Positions 35,692 to 47,284 of a DNA stretch of 64,000 nt are shown one piece after another. The stretch lies in NCBI RefSeq assembly GCF_002632825.1, contig NZ_NJAJ01000009.1:62001-126000 (forward strand). Direction: 5' to 3'. This DNA comes from Xenorhabdus stockiae (lineage in GTDB: Bacteria > Pseudomonadota > Gammaproteobacteria > Enterobacterales > Enterobacteriaceae). Position 1 is the first letter of the stretch. Each line of letters opens with the position of its first letter. The translations under genes and the position numbers were made by a program. Below the pieces are notes generated by a model that was not told the DNA's origin, did not search any database, and saw only the letters and a list, made by a program, of their open reading frames with translations.

Positions 35692-36186
35692 CTAATGATG
35701 ATGGCGTGTGAGTTTATCCAGATATCCCATCACAAATGCTGATACCACAAAAGTGAGGTGGATAATCACATACCACATTAATTTACTATCCGGCACATTC
35801 CGAGCATCCATAAAGACACGCAGCAGATGAATGGATGAAATGGCAACAATGGAAGCCGCAACTTTATTTTTAAGCGAAGTGGCGTCCATTTTTCCTAACC
35901 AGTTTAATTTCTCTTTGTGCTCTTCGATATCTAATGTTGAAACAAAGTTTTCATAACCGGAGAACATGACCATCACTAATAATCCGCCAACCAGAGCCAT
36001 ATCAATCAGAGAAAGCAAAGTCAGGATCAACTCTGATTCAGCGATGGAAAAAATATGTGGCAGGACGTGAATGATCTCCTGAAAAAATTTTATAGCTAGT
36101 GCAAATAAAGCCAGTGATAAACCAAAATAAACAGGTGCAAGTAGCCAACGAGAGGCATACATTGTGTTTTCAATAAATCTTTCCAT
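35692..36186 (-). CDS. yqhA: YqhA (UPF0114) inner-membrane protein
   Basis: This 164-residue protein of unknown function matches E. coli YqhA nearly end to end ([77 protein letters not shown]). It has about four hydrophobic helices and a conserved cytoplasmic loop between helices 2 and 3. I chose the ATG at 36186 to match the family start; an upstream in-frame start at 36219 would add eleven residues. It lies 66 bp from the stop of sbcC and shares its strand, but no functional connection is known. Confidence 0.95.
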   Translation of the reverse strand: MERFIENTMYASRWLLAPVYFGLSLALFALAIKFFQEIIHVLPHIFSIAESELILTLLSLIDMALVGGLLVMVMFSGYENFVSTLDIEEHKEKLNWLGKMDATSLKNKVAASIVAISSIHLLRVFMDARNVPDSKLMWYVIIHLTFVVSAFVMGYLDKLTRHHH

Positions 36187-36252
36187 GTTGTTCTGAATAT
36201 GTTGCAAAAGGAGCTGCATTATAGATCAAGATCGTGTGTGAGCTAATACATA

Positions 36253-39200
36253 TCAACGAACCCTGAATTCTGACTCTAGTTTACTAACCCCTAATCCATT
36301 CATCTTTTCCACTTTGATTTGCACAGGGATACGCTCTTTCATGGCTTCAACATGGCTGATAACGCCGATGGTTTTCCCGGTTGCATTAAGGTGATCGAGT
36401 GCATCCAGTGCGATATCGAGAGTTTCAGAATCCAGCGTGCCAAATCCTTCATCAAGAAACAGGGATTCTATCTGGGTTTTGTTGCTCACCAGATCAGATA
36501 GTGCTAATGCCAGTGCCAGACTGACAAGAAAGCTTTCGCCGCCGGAAAGCGTTTTGGTATCTCGAATAGCATCGGCTTGCCACATATCAACCACTTGTAA
36601 CTCAAGGCCGACATCATCTTTGTTTTGTCGTTTGCGTTGCAGATAGTAACGGCCATGTAATTTTTCTAACCGGCTATTTGCCAGATGTACCAAATGATCC
36701 AGTGTCAGCCCCTGAGCAAAACGCCGGAATTTAGCACCATCCGCAGAGCCGAGCAGGTTATTGAGATAGCTCCAGTCATCATAATTCTGTTGTGAGAGAG
36801 CTATTTGATCTAACAATTCTTGCTGATGATGTCTACTGTTGGCATCACTGGTGAGCCGGTTTTTGACTTCACCTTGCTGCTGGTTATTTTGTTTTAATTC
36901 ATTGGCGGTATTACTTAACAACTCAGCTAGTTGTGATGGTTCAAACTGTTCCAACAGTAACGGTGATTTTTCCCTGTGGCGCTGTAACAGGGTTTCAGAT
37001 TCGTGGCACCGTGTTTTAGCCTGCAGATTCTGTTTGGCAAGTTGTTCCTGCAGCCGTTGAAGATTTTCTCGTTGTTCCGGCATCAGTAAAGCCTGTTCAA
37101 AAGAGGCTTGATTAGGAAACTCTTGTTGTTGCAGACCTTGCTGGAAGGTGTCGGATGCCTGTTTGTATGCGGCTTCGGCAATATGGCAGCTTCGTGTGAT
37201 TTCACCCGCAGCACCCGTTAATTGATTTACCTGATTCTGTAACTGTTGTAGATCAGCAGTGGCTTGTGTACAGGCGTTACCCAGTTCGCTCGCTTTTTGC
37301 TGCAATTCCTGACGTACAGTGTTGACGGATTGTTCGCCAAATAATTGATAACGTTGCTGCTGGGTTTCCTGCAATACCTGTTTCTGCTGTTGTTGCTGTT
37401 CAGTCAGTATTTGGTGTTTATTGATTATTCTGCTTTTTTGTTTTTCCAGTTCATTCAGTTTGCTTTGCAGGACGGCCTGTTCCTGCTGCAATTGCTGCCA
37501 TTTTTCGCGGGAGCTGTGATAGTTTTTCAATTCAGTTTCACGTTGTTGTAACCAATTTCCTACTTCCTGCGGCTCTGGCAGTGTAAACGGCGTATCGTGT
37601 AATGTATTGATTAATTGCTCTGTTGTTGTGGCATATTCTGTTTCTGCCTGATGGAGTTCAGCCGTATTTTCCTTCAATTGCCTCTGATATGACTCTTGCC
37701 TGACTTTTTCCAATGCTGATTTTTGTTCATCTGATTTGGATTGTTCACGATGAGCTGAGAGTGTTTTTTCTGCAATTTGGTACTGCTTTTCAGCCTGCGT
37801 CAGTATTTCATATTGTTTCTGAGATTGGGTATAGGCTGACTGGCGCAGGGTAATAAAGTGCCTGACAGATTCAGCTTCCATTGGTAATTCGGGTGCTAGC
37901 AGTTGTTGGCAATGGTACTGCCATTGTTTAGTGATTTCTGCCAGCTGAGATGTGAAACGTTCTATGGATTGCTGTAGTTGTTCACCCTGTTGTTGCTGGA
38001 ACTGCTGCTTTTGCTGTAAAGCAGAACGCTCTCCCTGTAGCTGCTCTATTTTTTGGCTAAGAATTTTCAGCCGCTCTTCTGATTTTGGTAGGGTGATGTT
38101 CTGATATTCACTAATCAAAGGGTGGTTATTTGACCCACAAAGCGGGCAGGCTTCCCCCTCTTTGAGCTGATTACGCTCCTGTTCCAGACTAATAATACGC
38201 TGTTCCAGACGAATTCGGGCGGTTAAATCCTGATGGTGTTGTTGTGTTTCTGTCAGTTGTATCTCAAGGGTATTTAACTGATCAGGTAAAGGCTTCAGTA
38301 ATGATTGTGTTTGTGCAAATTGCGCTTGATTAGTTAAGATCGTTGCCTGTATTTGCTCGACTTGAGGCAGAAAAATTTCCAGTTGGTTTTGTGAATTGAG
38401 CTGTGATTGGTAATCTGATAACTGTTTTTGTAGTTGATCGGGTGAATATTGGGTTTGTAAGCTCAACAGTTTTTTTTCTGCAAGTTCAAGTGAATTCTGT
38501 AATGGTTGGTATTGTGCCGCCTGTTTTTCCAGAACTGTATTTAAACTATTCAGGTTTTCAGTTGTACGGGCAAGCTCAGTAGCCATTTGTTGTTGTTTTT
38601 GTCTGAGCTTGGTTATCTGTTCCTGTTTTTCTTTCTGACGGGAAAAGAGTTGCTGCCATTTCGGTAACTGTTTGTCGAGAGTGCGGAAATGAGGATGTTT
38701 TTCATCGTATGTTTCCAACACTTTCTGTTCTTTATTCAGCGATATGTGCTGGTTTTCAGCCAGTTGATACTGAGCTGATATTTCAGCGAGTTCCTGATTC
38801 TGCACAGTAGCTTCTTTTTCCAGCGTGAGCAGGTCCTTAGACTGAATAGCAATCTTATGATCGAGTGGCGTAACCTGCTCTGAGATCAATTTCTCCTGCT
38901 GTATATGATGCTGTTGATATTCTTTTTGAGCCTGTTCCAAATTAAGCTGTTTTTGTTGGGCAGGTTGCAGTAAAGCAACCTGTCGTTGTAGCTCGAATTG
39001 GATTTTTCTGCTTTGCTCATCAAGGCGCTGTTGTTCGGTTAAAGCCCGATTGTATGCATCCCATAATGGTCGGATTTTTTCAGCCGGTTCGCTGGCAGTC
39101 AATTGTTGTAACTGAGGAGAAGCATCCTGTATAGCCTGTTCAGTCTGTTGCAGTGATAACTTATGGTTCGTTAGTGACTGTTCTAGTTCATGCTGCCGTA

Positions 39201-39948
39201 CAACCCATTGCTCAGCAACCTGTAAATCTTTTAGCTGTTGACCAAGCTGAATTTCTGAGGCAATCAGCCGTTGTTGTTGATTGCGATATTCTTCCAGTTG
39301 TTCTGCTGTTAATAATTCAATTGAAGATGCTTTTGCCTGCTGAATATTCAATTCGGACTGGGCTTCTTTATGGCGCTGATAAATCTCCTGTGACAGAATG
39401 CCATAAATTTCTGTACCGGTAAGTTCTTCCAATAAATCAGCCCGATCTTTATCATCGGCGTTTAAAAATGCCGCAAAATCCCCTTGTGACAGGAGTATAG
39501 ATTTAGTAAACCGTTTAAAATCAAGTCCGGTTATTTCAGCAATCTTTTCTTTTTTATCGGGAATTTTGTCAGCCAGAATTTTGCCTGTTTTTTTATCCGC
39601 CAATTCTCCTTTCGGTGATTGGAGTTTTCCATCAGCCTGATTACGGGCACGCCGCTGACTCCAGAATGCCCGATAAGCAACACCTTTGATTTCAAATTCG
39701 ACTTCTGACAGACATTCTGCGGTATGACGGGTCATTAATTCGTTCTGATTGGCTGAAATGGTACTGAGCCGGGGAGTCTCGTGATATAAGGCGAGGCAGA
39801 TGGCATCCAGAAGCGTAGTTTTTCCCGCTCCGGTTGGGCCGGTAATGGCGAATAATCCATTGCTGGCAAAAGGCTCTGCTGTGAAATCAATTTTCCATTC
39901 ACCCTGTAGAGAATTAATATTTTTCAACCGTAAGCTAAGAATTTTCAT
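36253..39948 (-). CDS. sbcC: Exonuclease subunit SbcC (Rad50-like ATPase)
   Basis: SbcC is the SMC-type ATPase of the SbcCD nuclease, which cuts DNA hairpins and protein-blocked ends. The 1231-residue protein has Walker [21 protein letters not shown] near residue 40, two long coiled-coil arms, the zinc hook CPLC with cysteines at residues 601 and 604, the ABC signature [19 protein letters not shown], and Walker [12 protein letters not shown] near the C-terminus. It is clearly longer than the E. coli protein (about 1050 residues); the surplus is in glutamine-rich coiled coil. It follows sbcD by 28 bp in one operon. The frame is continuous with no frameshift. Confidence 0.97.
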   Translation of the reverse strand: MKILSLRLKNINSLQGEWKIDFTAEPFASNGLFAITGPTGAGKTTLLDAICLALYHETPRLSTISANQNELMTRHTAECLSEVEFEIKGVAYRAFWSQRRARNQADGKLQSPKGELADKKTGKILADKIPDKKEKIAEITGLDFKRFTKSILLSQGDFAAFLNADDKDRADLLEELTGTEIYGILSQEIYQRHKEAQSELNIQQAKASSIELLTAEQLEEYRNQQQRLIASEIQLGQQLKDLQVAEQWVVRQHELEQSLTNHKLSLQQTEQAIQDASPQLQQLTASEPAEKIRPLWDAYNRALTEQQRLDEQSRKIQFELQRQVALLQPAQQKQLNLEQAQKEYQQHHIQQEKLISEQVTPLDHKIAIQSKDLLTLEKEATVQNQELAEISAQYQLAENQHISLNKEQKVLETYDEKHPHFRTLDKQLPKWQQLFSRQKEKQEQITKLRQKQQQMATELARTTENLNSLNTVLEKQAAQYQPLQNSLELAEKKLLSLQTQYSPDQLQKQLSDYQSQLNSQNQLEIFLPQVEQIQATILTNQAQFAQTQSLLKPLPDQLNTLEIQLTETQQHHQDLTARIRLEQRIISLEQERNQLKEGEACPLCGSNNHPLISEYQNITLPKSEERLKILSQKIEQLQGERSALQQKQQFQQQQGEQLQQSIERFTSQLAEITKQWQYHCQQLLAPELPMEAESVRHFITLRQSAYTQSQKQYEILTQAEKQYQIAEKTLSAHREQSKSDEQKSALEKVRQESYQRQLKENTAELHQAETEYATTTEQLINTLHDTPFTLPEPQEVGNWLQQRETELKNYHSSREKWQQLQQEQAVLQSKLNELEKQKSRIINKHQILTEQQQQQKQVLQETQQQRYQLFGEQSVNTVRQELQQKASELGNACTQATADLQQLQNQVNQLTGAAGEITRSCHIAEAAYKQASDTFQQGLQQQEFPNQASFEQALLMPEQRENLQRLQEQLAKQNLQAKTRCHESETLLQRHREKSPLLLEQFEPSQLAELLSNTANELKQNNQQQGEVKNRLTSDANSRHHQQELLDQIALSQQNYDDWSYLNNLLGSADGAKFRRFAQGLTLDHLVHLANSRLEKLHGRYYLQRKRQNKDDVGLELQVVDMWQADAIRDTKTLSGGESFLVSLALALALSDLVSNKTQIESLFLDEGFGTLDSETLDIALDALDHLNATGKTIGVISHVEAMKERIPVQIKVEKMNGLGVSKLESEFRVR

Positions 39949-39976
39949 ACTGCATCCTGACCGTTATTTCTGACTA

Positions 39977-41203
39977 TTATTTCTGTGTACGCTGCTGAGT
40001 AATATCATACAATGTTTGCCTGAACAGAGTCGTCAGGCGCTGTTTTTTTGGCTGATCGTCAATTTCAGCCATAGCCAGCCGTCGTTCGAAAACTTCGGAA
40101 ACGCTTAATTCAGTCAGCGTCTCTTTATTTTTCTCTGATAATGAGATTTGACGAGCACTTTTGCTGCGGCGCAACAGAATAATTTCTACAGGTAAATCCG
40201 CAGCCATAGTTTGAATACGTTTCTGAATGTCATGCAGATAATCCTGCGTTGCTACTTCAATATCCAGCCAGACAGGGCGCTCTCCCTGATAGTCACTGAA
40301 AGTGTGTAATTGCTCTTCTATTTGTTGCAGATTACCCCGAATGAGTTGCATTGGTTGATAATTCGGGACAGGTAACAGGGTGAGGCGATTGAATTTATCT
40401 TCCTTGAAATCCGCCAGACAGACACTTTTCTCTTGTCCAACTTCATCAAAACTCAATGGAATGGGAGAACCGCTATAACGGATATGCTCAGTTTTATTGA
40501 CAGACTGAGGGCGGTGAATATGCCCCAGAGCAATATAGTCAGCAGGAGGGAATGCTTGTGCCGGGAAGGCATCCAATGTGCCAATATAAATATCCCGCAC
40601 GGAGTCAGTTGTGGAGGCTCCAACTGTGGTTAAATGCCCGGTTGCAATAATCGGCAGAGATTGGCCAAGCTGCTCCCGTAAGCTACACGCCTGTTGGTAG
40701 AGCTGGTGGTAATGTGCAGAGATGGCATCCTGTAAAGCCTGTTGTTTCTGTATGGCTGACTGGCCTGCTTTACTGAACATAATATCTCGCGGGCGTAGAT
40801 AAGGAATAGCGCACAGAATGGCTCCAGCCTGACCATTTTTGTTATTCAATACCTTAATTTGCTGTTGGGTATCAGTTTCAGCACAGGCAATAACAGTGGT
40901 ATTCAGATAAGAGAACAGGGTTTTTGATTCATTGAGTGTTGCGACGGAGTCGTGGTTTCCTCCAAGAATGACAAGCTGACAGCCAGTGGATTGTAGGTCT
41001 ACCACAAATCTGTTGTACAGTTCCCGGGCATAGCTGGGCGGAGAACCTGTATCGAAAACATCTCCGGCAATAATCAGGGCATCAACCTGATGTTCATTTA
41101 TTTGTCTGATAAGCCACTGTAAGAAGTGCTGATGCTCTGCCGCACGGTTTTTAGTAAAGAAATATTGCCCAAGATGCCAGTCTGACGTATGAATAATCCG
41201 CAT
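39977..41203 (-). CDS. sbcD: Exonuclease subunit SbcD (Mre11-like nuclease)
   Basis: SbcD is the metallophosphatase-fold nuclease of the SbcCD complex. The 408-residue product shows the metal ligands in order: HTSDWHLGQ, IIAGDVFDTGSP, LGGNHDSVATL, ATGHLT and ALGHIHRPQ. A capping domain follows and the C-terminus is the part that binds SbcC. It is the first gene of the sbcDC operon and diverges from phoB with 305 bp between starts, as in E. coli. All catalytic motifs are intact. Confidence 0.97.
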   Translation of the reverse strand: MRIIHTSDWHLGQYFFTKNRAAEHQHFLQWLIRQINEHQVDALIIAGDVFDTGSPPSYARELYNRFVVDLQSTGCQLVILGGNHDSVATLNESKTLFSYLNTTVIACAETDTQQQIKVLNNKNGQAGAILCAIPYLRPRDIMFSKAGQSAIQKQQALQDAISAHYHQLYQQACSLREQLGQSLPIIATGHLTTVGASTTDSVRDIYIGTLDAFPAQAFPPADYIALGHIHRPQSVNKTEHIRYSGSPIPLSFDEVGQEKSVCLADFKEDKFNRLTLLPVPNYQPMQLIRGNLQQIEEQLHTFSDYQGERPVWLDIEVATQDYLHDIQKRIQTMAADLPVEIILLRRSKSARQISLSEKNKETLTELSVSEVFERRLAMAEIDDQPKKQRLTTLFRQTLYDITQQRTQK

Positions 41204-41398
41204 ATTTTTGCTCTGCTTATCTTGCCTGTGTTACTGCTCTGCGCTGTCCTTGCGTCCAGCCTGCCCTGTTCAGATGTTAATTATAATGTGTGTTCTGCGG
41301 ATGTCGTGGGTAATTATAATTTCATTCACAGATTTTCGAGCGGCTTCGCAATGGCAATGAAATAGAGTAATTGGTTGATAAATTCCTCGTAAGGTTGG

Positions 41399-41443
41399 TT
41401 ACAGTTTTATGATTAAGATGAAATCTATTTCATAAAACTGTAA
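41399..41443. repeat. 14-bp perfect inverted repeat upstream of phoB
   Basis: TTACAGTTTTATGA at 41399-41412 and its exact reverse complement TCATAAAACTGTAA at 41430-41443 are 17 bp apart, with centres about 31 bp (three helical turns) from each other. The right arm overlaps the Pho box. Confidence 0.7.
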
Positions 41444-41456
41444 TAAAATTGACTCA
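41438..41456 (+). promoter_or_regulatory. Pho box of phoB
   Basis: CTGTAAT-aaaa-TTGACTC fits the PhoB consensus of two 7-bp CTGTCAT-like repeats separated by 4 bp. The context TTTCATAAAACTGTAATAAA aligns well with the upstream region of E. coli phoB, so phosphate autoregulation is likely. Confidence 0.75.
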
Positions 41457-41508
41457 CAATAGTTCACTGTGAATTTTGCTGACTTCAATCATACTGACAG
41501 GATTAACC

Positions 41509-42198
41509 ATGGTTAGACGTATTTTGGTTGTTGAAGATGAAGCCCCAATTCGTGAAATGGTCTGTTTTGTTCTGGAGCAAAACGGATATGAGCCTGTTGA
41601 AGCAGAAGATTATGACACTGCCGTAGGGTGTTTGTCTGAACCTTATCCTGATTTAGTCCTGTTGGACTGGATGTTACCAGGTGGTTCAGGAATACAAATT
41701 ATCAAACAGATGAAGCGTAATAACCCCACCAAAGATATTCCTGTCATGATGGTGACTGCACGGGGGGAAGAGGAAGATCGAGTGCGTGGGTTTGATGTTG
41801 GTGCTGATGATTATATTACCAAGCCATTTTCCCCCAGAGAGTTAATTGCCCGCGTTAAAGCTGTATTGCGTCGTATCTCCCCTATGGCAGCAGAAGATAT
41901 TATCAATATAGAAGGACTGATGCTGGATTCTATATCTCACCGTGTTTCCAGTCAGGGGCAAAGTGTTGATATGGGACCAACCGAATTCAAACTTCTTCAT
42001 TTTTTCATGACGCACCCGGAGCGTGTTTATAGTCGCGAGCAGTTGCTCAACTATGTGTGGGGAGCGAATGTTTATGTAGAGGATCGCACGGTAGATGTAC
42101 ATATTCGCCGCTTGCGTAAGGCACTAGAAATGGGTGGACATGATAAAATGGTGCAGACTGTTCGTGGCACAGGCTATCGCTTTTCTACCCGTTATTAA
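41509..42198 (+). CDS. phoB: Phosphate response regulator PhoB
   Basis: PhoB activates the phosphate regulon when it is phosphorylated by PhoR. The 229-residue protein has the receiver domain (VVEDE, phosphoacceptor Asp53 in LLDWMLPG, Lys105 in ITKPFSPR) and a C-terminal OmpR-type winged helix ([45 protein letters not shown]). Length and sequence match E. coli PhoB. I used the ATG at 41509 ([11 protein letters not shown]); an in-frame ATG 33 bases upstream is not supported. A Pho box precedes it and phoR follows after 98 bp. Confidence 0.98.
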   Translation: MVRRILVVEDEAPIREMVCFVLEQNGYEPVEAEDYDTAVGCLSEPYPDLVLLDWMLPGGSGIQIIKQMKRNNPTKDIPVMMVTARGEEEDRVRGFDVGADDYITKPFSPRELIARVKAVLRRISPMAAEDIINIEGLMLDSISHRVSSQGQSVDMGPTEFKLLHFFMTHPERVYSREQLLNYVWGANVYVEDRTVDVHIRRLRKALEMGGHDKMVQTVRGTGYRFSTRY

Positions 42199-42296
42199 CC
42201 TTTCCGGTCAGGTTTTGGCTACCTACATAAATTCAGTTTGAGAAGCCAATAATGAGGCAACTTGAAAAACAACAAACCTGTACTGGAGAGAGTTAA

Positions 42297-43598
42297 GTGC
42301 TTGAGAGATTATCCTGGAAAAAGCTGGTACTGGGGTTATTTATTTTCTGTCTGCCCGCAGTGATTTTGTCTTTCTTTGTCGGCCAACTGGCGTGGTTACT
42401 GGTTATTGCATTACTTCTGGCATTAGTATGGCATGGCTATAACTTACTGAAGTTATCTGACTGGCTCTGGCTTGATCGCAGTATGTTGCCTCCGACTGGC
42501 AGGGGAGGATGGGAACCAGTTTTCTATGGTATTTACCAGTTACAGCAACGTAATCGTAAGCGACGCAGGGAACTGGCATTATTAATTAAACGGTTCCGCA
42601 GTGGCGCAGAATCATTGCCGGATGCTTTGGTAATGATGACAGTGGAAGGGAATATTTTCTGGTGTAACCGTCTGGCTCAGCATTTATTAGGGTTTCGCTG
42701 GCCAGAGGATAATCGGCAGTCTATTTTCAATCTTCTTCGCTACCCTGATTTCAGCCGTTATATGGTAGCGGGTGATTTTACTTCTCCTCTCTCTCTTGAA
42801 TTAAATAATGGTCATATCGTGGAATTTCAGTTGATGCCTTACTCGGAAAATCAATTATTGATGATTGCCCGTGACATCACGCAAAAAAGACGGTTGGAAA
42901 ACTCCCGTCGTGATTTTTTCGCAAATGCCAGTCATGAACTGAAAACGCCGTTAACAGTGCTACAGGGTTATCTGGAAATGATGCAGGATCAGGAGCTCAG
43001 CGGGAAAGCAAGTCAGAAAGTAGTGGGTACTATGCAGGAGCAGGTACGGAGAATGGATTCTCTGGTCAGTCAGTTACTACATCTTTCCAGAATTGAGAGT
43101 GGCTCAAAGGTAGATGTGCACAATATGGTCGATGTTCCGGCTATGCTGGCTTTATTAGAGCAGGAAGTACAGACATTGGCAGATAAACAGCATGATATTG
43201 TATTTAATGTCGATAACACACTATATGTGCTCGGAAGTGAAGAGCAGCTCAGAAGCGCAATGTCGAATCTTATCCATAACGCTATTAACCATACCGAACA
43301 AGGAACCCGCATAGAGGTCAGTTGGTTGAGAACAGTTCATGGAGCGCTGTTTAAAGTCGAGGATAATGGACCCGGGATCAGCCCTGAACATTTACCGCGC
43401 CTGACAGAGCGTTTCTATCGCGTTGAACGTTCACGTTCGAGAAGAGCGGGTGGAAGCGGGTTGGGGCTGGCGATCGTGAAACATGCCTTACACCACTACA
43501 ATACTCATCTTGATATCACAAGTACGGTCGGGAAAGGTTCTGTATTCAGCTTTTTATTACCTCTGCAGTGTATTGCTCCTGATACAGAAACTGATTAA
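42297..43598 (+). CDS. phoR: Phosphate sensor histidine kinase PhoR
   Basis: PhoR is the inner-membrane kinase/phosphatase that controls PhoB under signals from the Pst-PhoU system. The start is a GTG with gagag before it, and the product has 433 residues. Two adjacent N-terminal transmembrane helices ([20 protein letters not shown] and [18 protein letters not shown]) are followed by a PAS domain ([19 protein letters not shown]). The dimerisation domain has the phosphorylated His213 in [16 protein letters not shown]. The ATPase has [21 protein letters not shown] and [13 protein letters not shown]. No large periplasmic domain is present, as is normal for PhoR. Confidence 0.97.
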   Translation: MLERLSWKKLVLGLFIFCLPAVILSFFVGQLAWLLVIALLLALVWHGYNLLKLSDWLWLDRSMLPPTGRGGWEPVFYGIYQLQQRNRKRRRELALLIKRFRSGAESLPDALVMMTVEGNIFWCNRLAQHLLGFRWPEDNRQSIFNLLRYPDFSRYMVAGDFTSPLSLELNNGHIVEFQLMPYSENQLLMIARDITQKRRLENSRRDFFANASHELKTPLTVLQGYLEMMQDQELSGKASQKVVGTMQEQVRRMDSLVSQLLHLSRIESGSKVDVHNMVDVPAMLALLEQEVQTLADKQHDIVFNVDNTLYVLGSEEQLRSAMSNLIHNAINHTEQGTRIEVSWLRTVHGALFKVEDNGPGISPEHLPRLTERFYRVERSRSRRAGGSGLGLAIVKHALHHYNTHLDITSTVGKGSVFSFLLPLQCIAPDTETD

Positions 43599-43987
43599 AA
43601 AATCATAAGGTTAATAAAATTAAATGGTAATAATACAGGCAATAAAATGATTTATTAGCCAATGTGGGCAAAAAAAGTGCAAATCATATAGGGTGTAATC
43701 AATGATAGATGATAATAATCACTAATTTTGAAATTAGTTTGAAATATTGCTCTGCTTTTCGGTTTGTTACTTGCCTTTTAACGCTATAAAAGTTTTACTT
43801 GTGGGCAGTTGTTGGCGATTCTACCTGTTATTACCACTATCATTTTGTATCTAACAAGTATCAGTAAATATGATACTAATTACTGACTGTTTCATCAGGA
43901 TCCAGTTTCGCCAGTGAAAATTCAAGTGCTTGCAATATTTCCTATTGTATATGCAATTCTTTTAGCAACAATAATGTAACAATCATT
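43599..43987 (+). other. phoR-brnQ intergenic region with first copy of the duplicated leader
   Basis: This 389-bp region holds the promoter of the first brnQ. From about 43740 it is repeated upstream of the second brnQ, and from about 43810 upstream of the brnQ fragment at 48307. A decayed hydrophobic reading frame lies at 43746-43886. No intact gene or tRNA is present. Confidence 0.5.
43746..43886 (+). pseudogene. Relic of a small hydrophobic reading frame, copy 1
   Basis: The frame reads IALLFGLLLAF, then a stop, then RYKSFTCGQLLAILPVITTI and [14 protein letters not shown] before a second stop. The parts match relics at 45620 and 48133, so an ancestral two-helix membrane segment seems to have been copied with brnQ and then decayed. 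No start codon is visible and the origin is unknown. Confidence 0.35.
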
Positions 43988-45328
43988 ATGACACATCGTT
44001 TATCATCTAAGGATATTTGGGCATTAGGCTTTATGACCTTTGCCCTGTTTGTTGGTGCGGGAAATATCATTTTCCCACCTATGGTTGGCTTACAGGCAGG
44101 TGAACATGTTTGGGTCGCTGCTGCTGGTTTTTTGCTTACGGCTGTAGGTTTGCCTGTTATCACTGTTATTGCCCTGGCAAAAGTCGGTGGCGGTATTGAA
44201 GCGCTGAGTTCTCCTATCGGTAAAACAGCGGGTTTAATACTGGCAACGATCTGCTATTTGGCTGTTGGTCCGTTATTCGCAACGCCGAGAACAGCAACAG
44301 TTTCTTTTGAAGTGGGTATTGCTCCGTTAACAGGTTCAGGCGACCTTCCACTTTTTATCTATAGTGTTATTTATTTTTTGCTGGTGATTTTGGTTTCGCT
44401 ATATCCGGGCAAGTTATTGGATAGCGTCGGGCATGTTCTGGCACCAATCAAAATAGCGGCACTGGTGATTCTTGGAGGTGCTGCTGTACTATGGCCGGCA
44501 GGGCATCCTATTCCTGCCATTGATACTTATCAGGAGATTCCGTTTTCAAACGGCTTTGTGAATGGCTATCTGACAATGGATACTCTGGCGGCGATGGTAT
44601 TTGGCATTGTTATTGTCAATGCTGCACGCTCTAGAGGAGTGAAATCTTCTTCATTACTGACGCGTTATACTATGTGGGCAGGTTTGATTGCAGGATTTTG
44701 TCTGACTCTGGTTTACCTTTCTTTGTTCAAACTGGGAGAGGGTAGTGGCGACTTAGTACCTACGGCTGACAATGGTGCGGCTATTCTGCATGCCTATGTT
44801 CAGAATATTTTTGGTAACTATGGCAGTTTCTTCCTTGCGATACTGATCTTTATTGCTTGTATGGTAACTGCAATAGGCTTAACTTGTGCCTGTGCTGAGT
44901 TTTTCAGCCGCTATCTGTCACTTTCTTATCGCACTCTGGTCTTACTTTTGGGGCTCTTTTCCATGTTGGTTTCCAATCTGGGGCTGAGTCATCTGATTAC
45001 GTTTTCAATTCCGGTACTTACGGCAATTTATCCCCCTTGTATTGCGCTGATATTGCTGAGTTTTACTAACCGCTGGTGGCATAATTTTACCCGTATTCTG
45101 GCCCCTGCTATGCTGGTAAGCCTGATGTTTGGGATTTTGGATGCCATTAAATCATCTCATTACCTGTTACATTTGCTGCCAGAGTGGGCCACTCATCTAC
45201 CTTTAGCAGATAAAGGTCTGGCATGGTTAATACCAACTCTGCTGTCAGTGGTTGTATTTGCTCTTTATGATCGCATTGCGGGAGAAGCCAAACTCCCAAA
45301 GCATGAAATCCAGCAGGGACAAAGCTGA
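43988..45328 (+). CDS. brnQ: Branched-chain amino acid:cation symporter BrnQ, copy 1
   Basis: BrnQ (LIV-II) imports leucine, isoleucine and valine with a cation across the inner membrane. The 446-residue protein has about twelve helices. The family opening is [20 protein letters not shown] and [18 protein letters not shown], followed by [30 protein letters not shown] and [15 protein letters not shown]. It follows phoR, as in E. coli. A nearly identical second copy lies 558 bp downstream and a 5' fragment of a third lies beyond that. A strong terminator follows. Confidence 0.96.
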   Translation: MTHRLSSKDIWALGFMTFALFVGAGNIIFPPMVGLQAGEHVWVAAAGFLLTAVGLPVITVIALAKVGGGIEALSSPIGKTAGLILATICYLAVGPLFATPRTATVSFEVGIAPLTGSGDLPLFIYSVIYFLLVILVSLYPGKLLDSVGHVLAPIKIAALVILGGAAVLWPAGHPIPAIDTYQEIPFSNGFVNGYLTMDTLAAMVFGIVIVNAARSRGVKSSSLLTRYTMWAGLIAGFCLTLVYLSLFKLGEGSGDLVPTADNGAAILHAYVQNIFGNYGSFFLAILIFIACMVTAIGLTCACAEFFSRYLSLSYRTLVLLLGLFSMLVSNLGLSHLITFSIPVLTAIYPPCIALILLSFTNRWWHNFTRILAPAMLVSLMFGILDAIKSSHYLLHLLPEWATHLPLADKGLAWLIPTLLSVVVFALYDRIAGEAKLPKHEIQQGQS

Positions 45329-45366
45329 TTATTATATTTTGATGTTTTTGTAGTAATAAGAAAATG

Positions 45367-45400
45367 AAACACCACAGCATGGATTTATGCTGTGGTGTTT
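45367..45400 (+). terminator. Rho-independent terminator after brnQ copy 1
   Basis: A perfect 14-bp stem (aaacaccacagcat / atgctgtggtgttt) with a 6-nt loop is followed by ttgttgttca and overlaps a T-rich end. Confidence 0.85.
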
Positions 45401-45619
45401 TTGTTGTTCATTTTTTCACTAAAATAATTGTGCTTATCAGTAAATATAAAACCGAATTTTATTCATAATGAAAAAAACTCTGGTGAATTTAATCATTATT
45501 AGAAAGTGTTTTTTTAAATTCAGACTTATTAGTAAAAAATAATGGGAAAATGAAAATCATATATTAAGCATTCAATTATAGATAAGAGTAACCACCATGT
45601 TTGAAATTTAATTTGGAAT

Positions 45620-45718
45620 ATTGCTCTGCTTTTTGGTTTGCTACTTGCCTTTTTGCGATATAAACGCTTTACTTATACTTGTTTGTTGGCGATTCTGGTT
45701 GTTACTCTGATTGGGTAG
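45620..45718 (+). pseudogene. Relic of a small hydrophobic reading frame, copy 2
   Basis: The frame reads IALLFGLLLAFLRYKRFTYT and CLLAILVVTLIG before a stop. It is uninterrupted over 32 codons where copy 1 has a stop, but has no start codon. It is best seen as part of the duplicated unit upstream of brnQ. Confidence 0.35.
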
Positions 45719-45886
45719 CATGTGCTTATCACTGAGCATAAGCTCCTCTCAGAATTAAAGTAAAAATTCAGTTTACCAATGAAAATTCGGTGCTTATAGC
45801 GGTTTTTTTATTTACATTTCGTAACCGCGTTTATAGCACTTATCATTTCATATGTAATTTTAAACAATAATATATTATCAATCACT

Positions 45887-47212
45887 ATGGCACATCGTTT
45901 ATCATCTAAAGATATTTTGGCATTAGGTTTTATGACCTTTGCCTTATTCGTCGGGGCGGGAAATATTATCTTTCCGCCTATGGTTGGCTTACAGGCCGGA
46001 GAGAATGTTTGGATTGCAGCTGCTGGCTTTTTGCTGACCGCTGTTGGTCTGCCTGTTATCACTGTTATTGCGCTAGCGAAAGTCGGTGGCGGTATTGAAG
46101 CGCTGAGTTCTCCCATGGGGAAAACGGCGGGTTTGATATTGGCTACTGTCTGTTATTTGGCGGTTGGCCCACTATTTGCAACACCGAGAACGGCAACGGT
46201 TTCTTTTGAAGTCGGTATTGCGCCAATAACCGGAGGCGGCAAACTTCCGCTTTTCATTTACAGTGTCATCTATTTTCTGTTGATGATCCTGATATCTCTT
46301 TATCCCGGTAAATTATTGGATAATGTTGGACGTATATTAGCGCCTATTAAGATGTCTGCATTAGTTATTCTGGGGATTGCAGCTATATTGTGGCCGGCAG
46401 GTAATCCGATTCCGGCGACTGATGTTTATCAGGAAATGCCATTCTCAAATGGTTTTGTGAATGGTTACCTGACTATGGATACTCTGGGGGCAATGGTTTT
46501 TGGTATTGTGATTGTTAATACTGTGCGTTCCAGAGGAGTGGAGTCTTCTGCATTACTGACTCGCTACACCATATATGCAGGCTTAATCGCAGGGCTTTTT
46601 CTTACGCTGGCTTACCTCTCTTTTTTCAAATTAGGTGAAGGTAGCGGTGCATTAGTACCTAATGCTGAGAATGGTGCAGTGATCTTACATGCTTATGTTC
46701 AGAATACTTTTGGTAACTATGGCAGTTTTCTCCTTGCGGTACTGATCTTTATGGCCTGTATGACGACTGCAATTGGCTTAACTTGCTCCTGTGCTGAGTT
46801 CTTCAGTCGTTACCTGCCATTGTCGTATCGTGCAATGGTTTTATTATTGGCTTTTTTCTCCATGCTGGTTTCCAATCTGGGGTTGAGCCATTTGATTACG
46901 TTTTCAATTCCGGTGCTTACAGCAATTTATCCACCTTGTATTGTGTTAGTACTATTGAGTTTCACCAGTGGTTTGTGGAATAACTTTTCCCGGATACTGG
47001 CTCCGGCTATGCTGGTGAGTCTGATGTTTGGGGTGCTGGATGCAGCTAAGGCTTCAAATTATCTTGTTCATTTTTTGCCGGAATGGGCGACACATCTCCC
47101 TCTGGCTGACCAAGGACTGGCATGGCTAATTCCGACTTTGTCGTCGGTGGGTATATTTGCTATTTATGACCTTATTGTGGCAGAAAGAAAAATTCCAAAG
47201 TACGAGGTATAG
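45887..47212 (+). CDS. brnQ: Branched-chain amino acid:cation symporter BrnQ, copy 2
   Basis: This 441-residue protein is a close paralogue of copy 1 and has the same transmembrane layout and motifs ([74 protein letters not shown]). Substitutions are spread over the length (for example ILALGF for IWALGF and GGGKLPLF for GSGDLPLF), so the duplication is not recent. The two copies may differ in affinity or regulation. The upstream leader is also duplicated. A terminator follows 48 bp later. Confidence 0.95.
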   Translation: MAHRLSSKDILALGFMTFALFVGAGNIIFPPMVGLQAGENVWIAAAGFLLTAVGLPVITVIALAKVGGGIEALSSPMGKTAGLILATVCYLAVGPLFATPRTATVSFEVGIAPITGGGKLPLFIYSVIYFLLMILISLYPGKLLDNVGRILAPIKMSALVILGIAAILWPAGNPIPATDVYQEMPFSNGFVNGYLTMDTLGAMVFGIVIVNTVRSRGVESSALLTRYTIYAGLIAGLFLTLAYLSFFKLGEGSGALVPNAENGAVILHAYVQNTFGNYGSFLLAVLIFMACMTTAIGLTCSCAEFFSRYLPLSYRAMVLLLAFFSMLVSNLGLSHLITFSIPVLTAIYPPCIVLVLLSFTSGLWNNFSRILAPAMLVSLMFGVLDAAKASNYLVHFLPEWATHLPLADQGLAWLIPTLSSVGIFAIYDLIVAERKIPKYEV

Positions 47213-47260
47213 CAGAAATAGAAGCGATTATTATTCGTTAATTTTATTTTTAGAAACGAT

Positions 47261-47284
47261 AAGCGGCACTAATTTGTGCCGCTT
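47261..47284 (+). terminator. Rho-independent terminator after brnQ copy 2
   Basis: A 9-bp stem (aagcggcac / gtgccgctt) with a 6-nt loop runs into tttacc. Confidence 0.8.

Larger units (their letters stand above)
41204..41508. promoter_or_regulatory. sbcD-phoB divergent promoter region
   Basis: This 305-bp region holds the sbcDC and phoBR promoters. It includes the Pho box at 41438-41456 and a perfect 14-bp inverted repeat (41399-41412 with 41430-41443) that overlaps it. Nothing else recognisable is present. Confidence 0.6.
45329..45886 (+). other. Region between brnQ copies
   Basis: This 558-bp region contains the terminator of copy 1 (45367-45400), then AT-rich DNA without a gene, then the second copy of the duplicated leader from about 45606, including a hydrophobic relic at 45620-45718. 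Confidence 0.5.

Noticed and set aside
36253-39948. Frameshift or fusion to explain the long SbcC
   Set aside because: The frame is continuous and all motifs are in the right order, so extra coiled coil is the simpler explanation.
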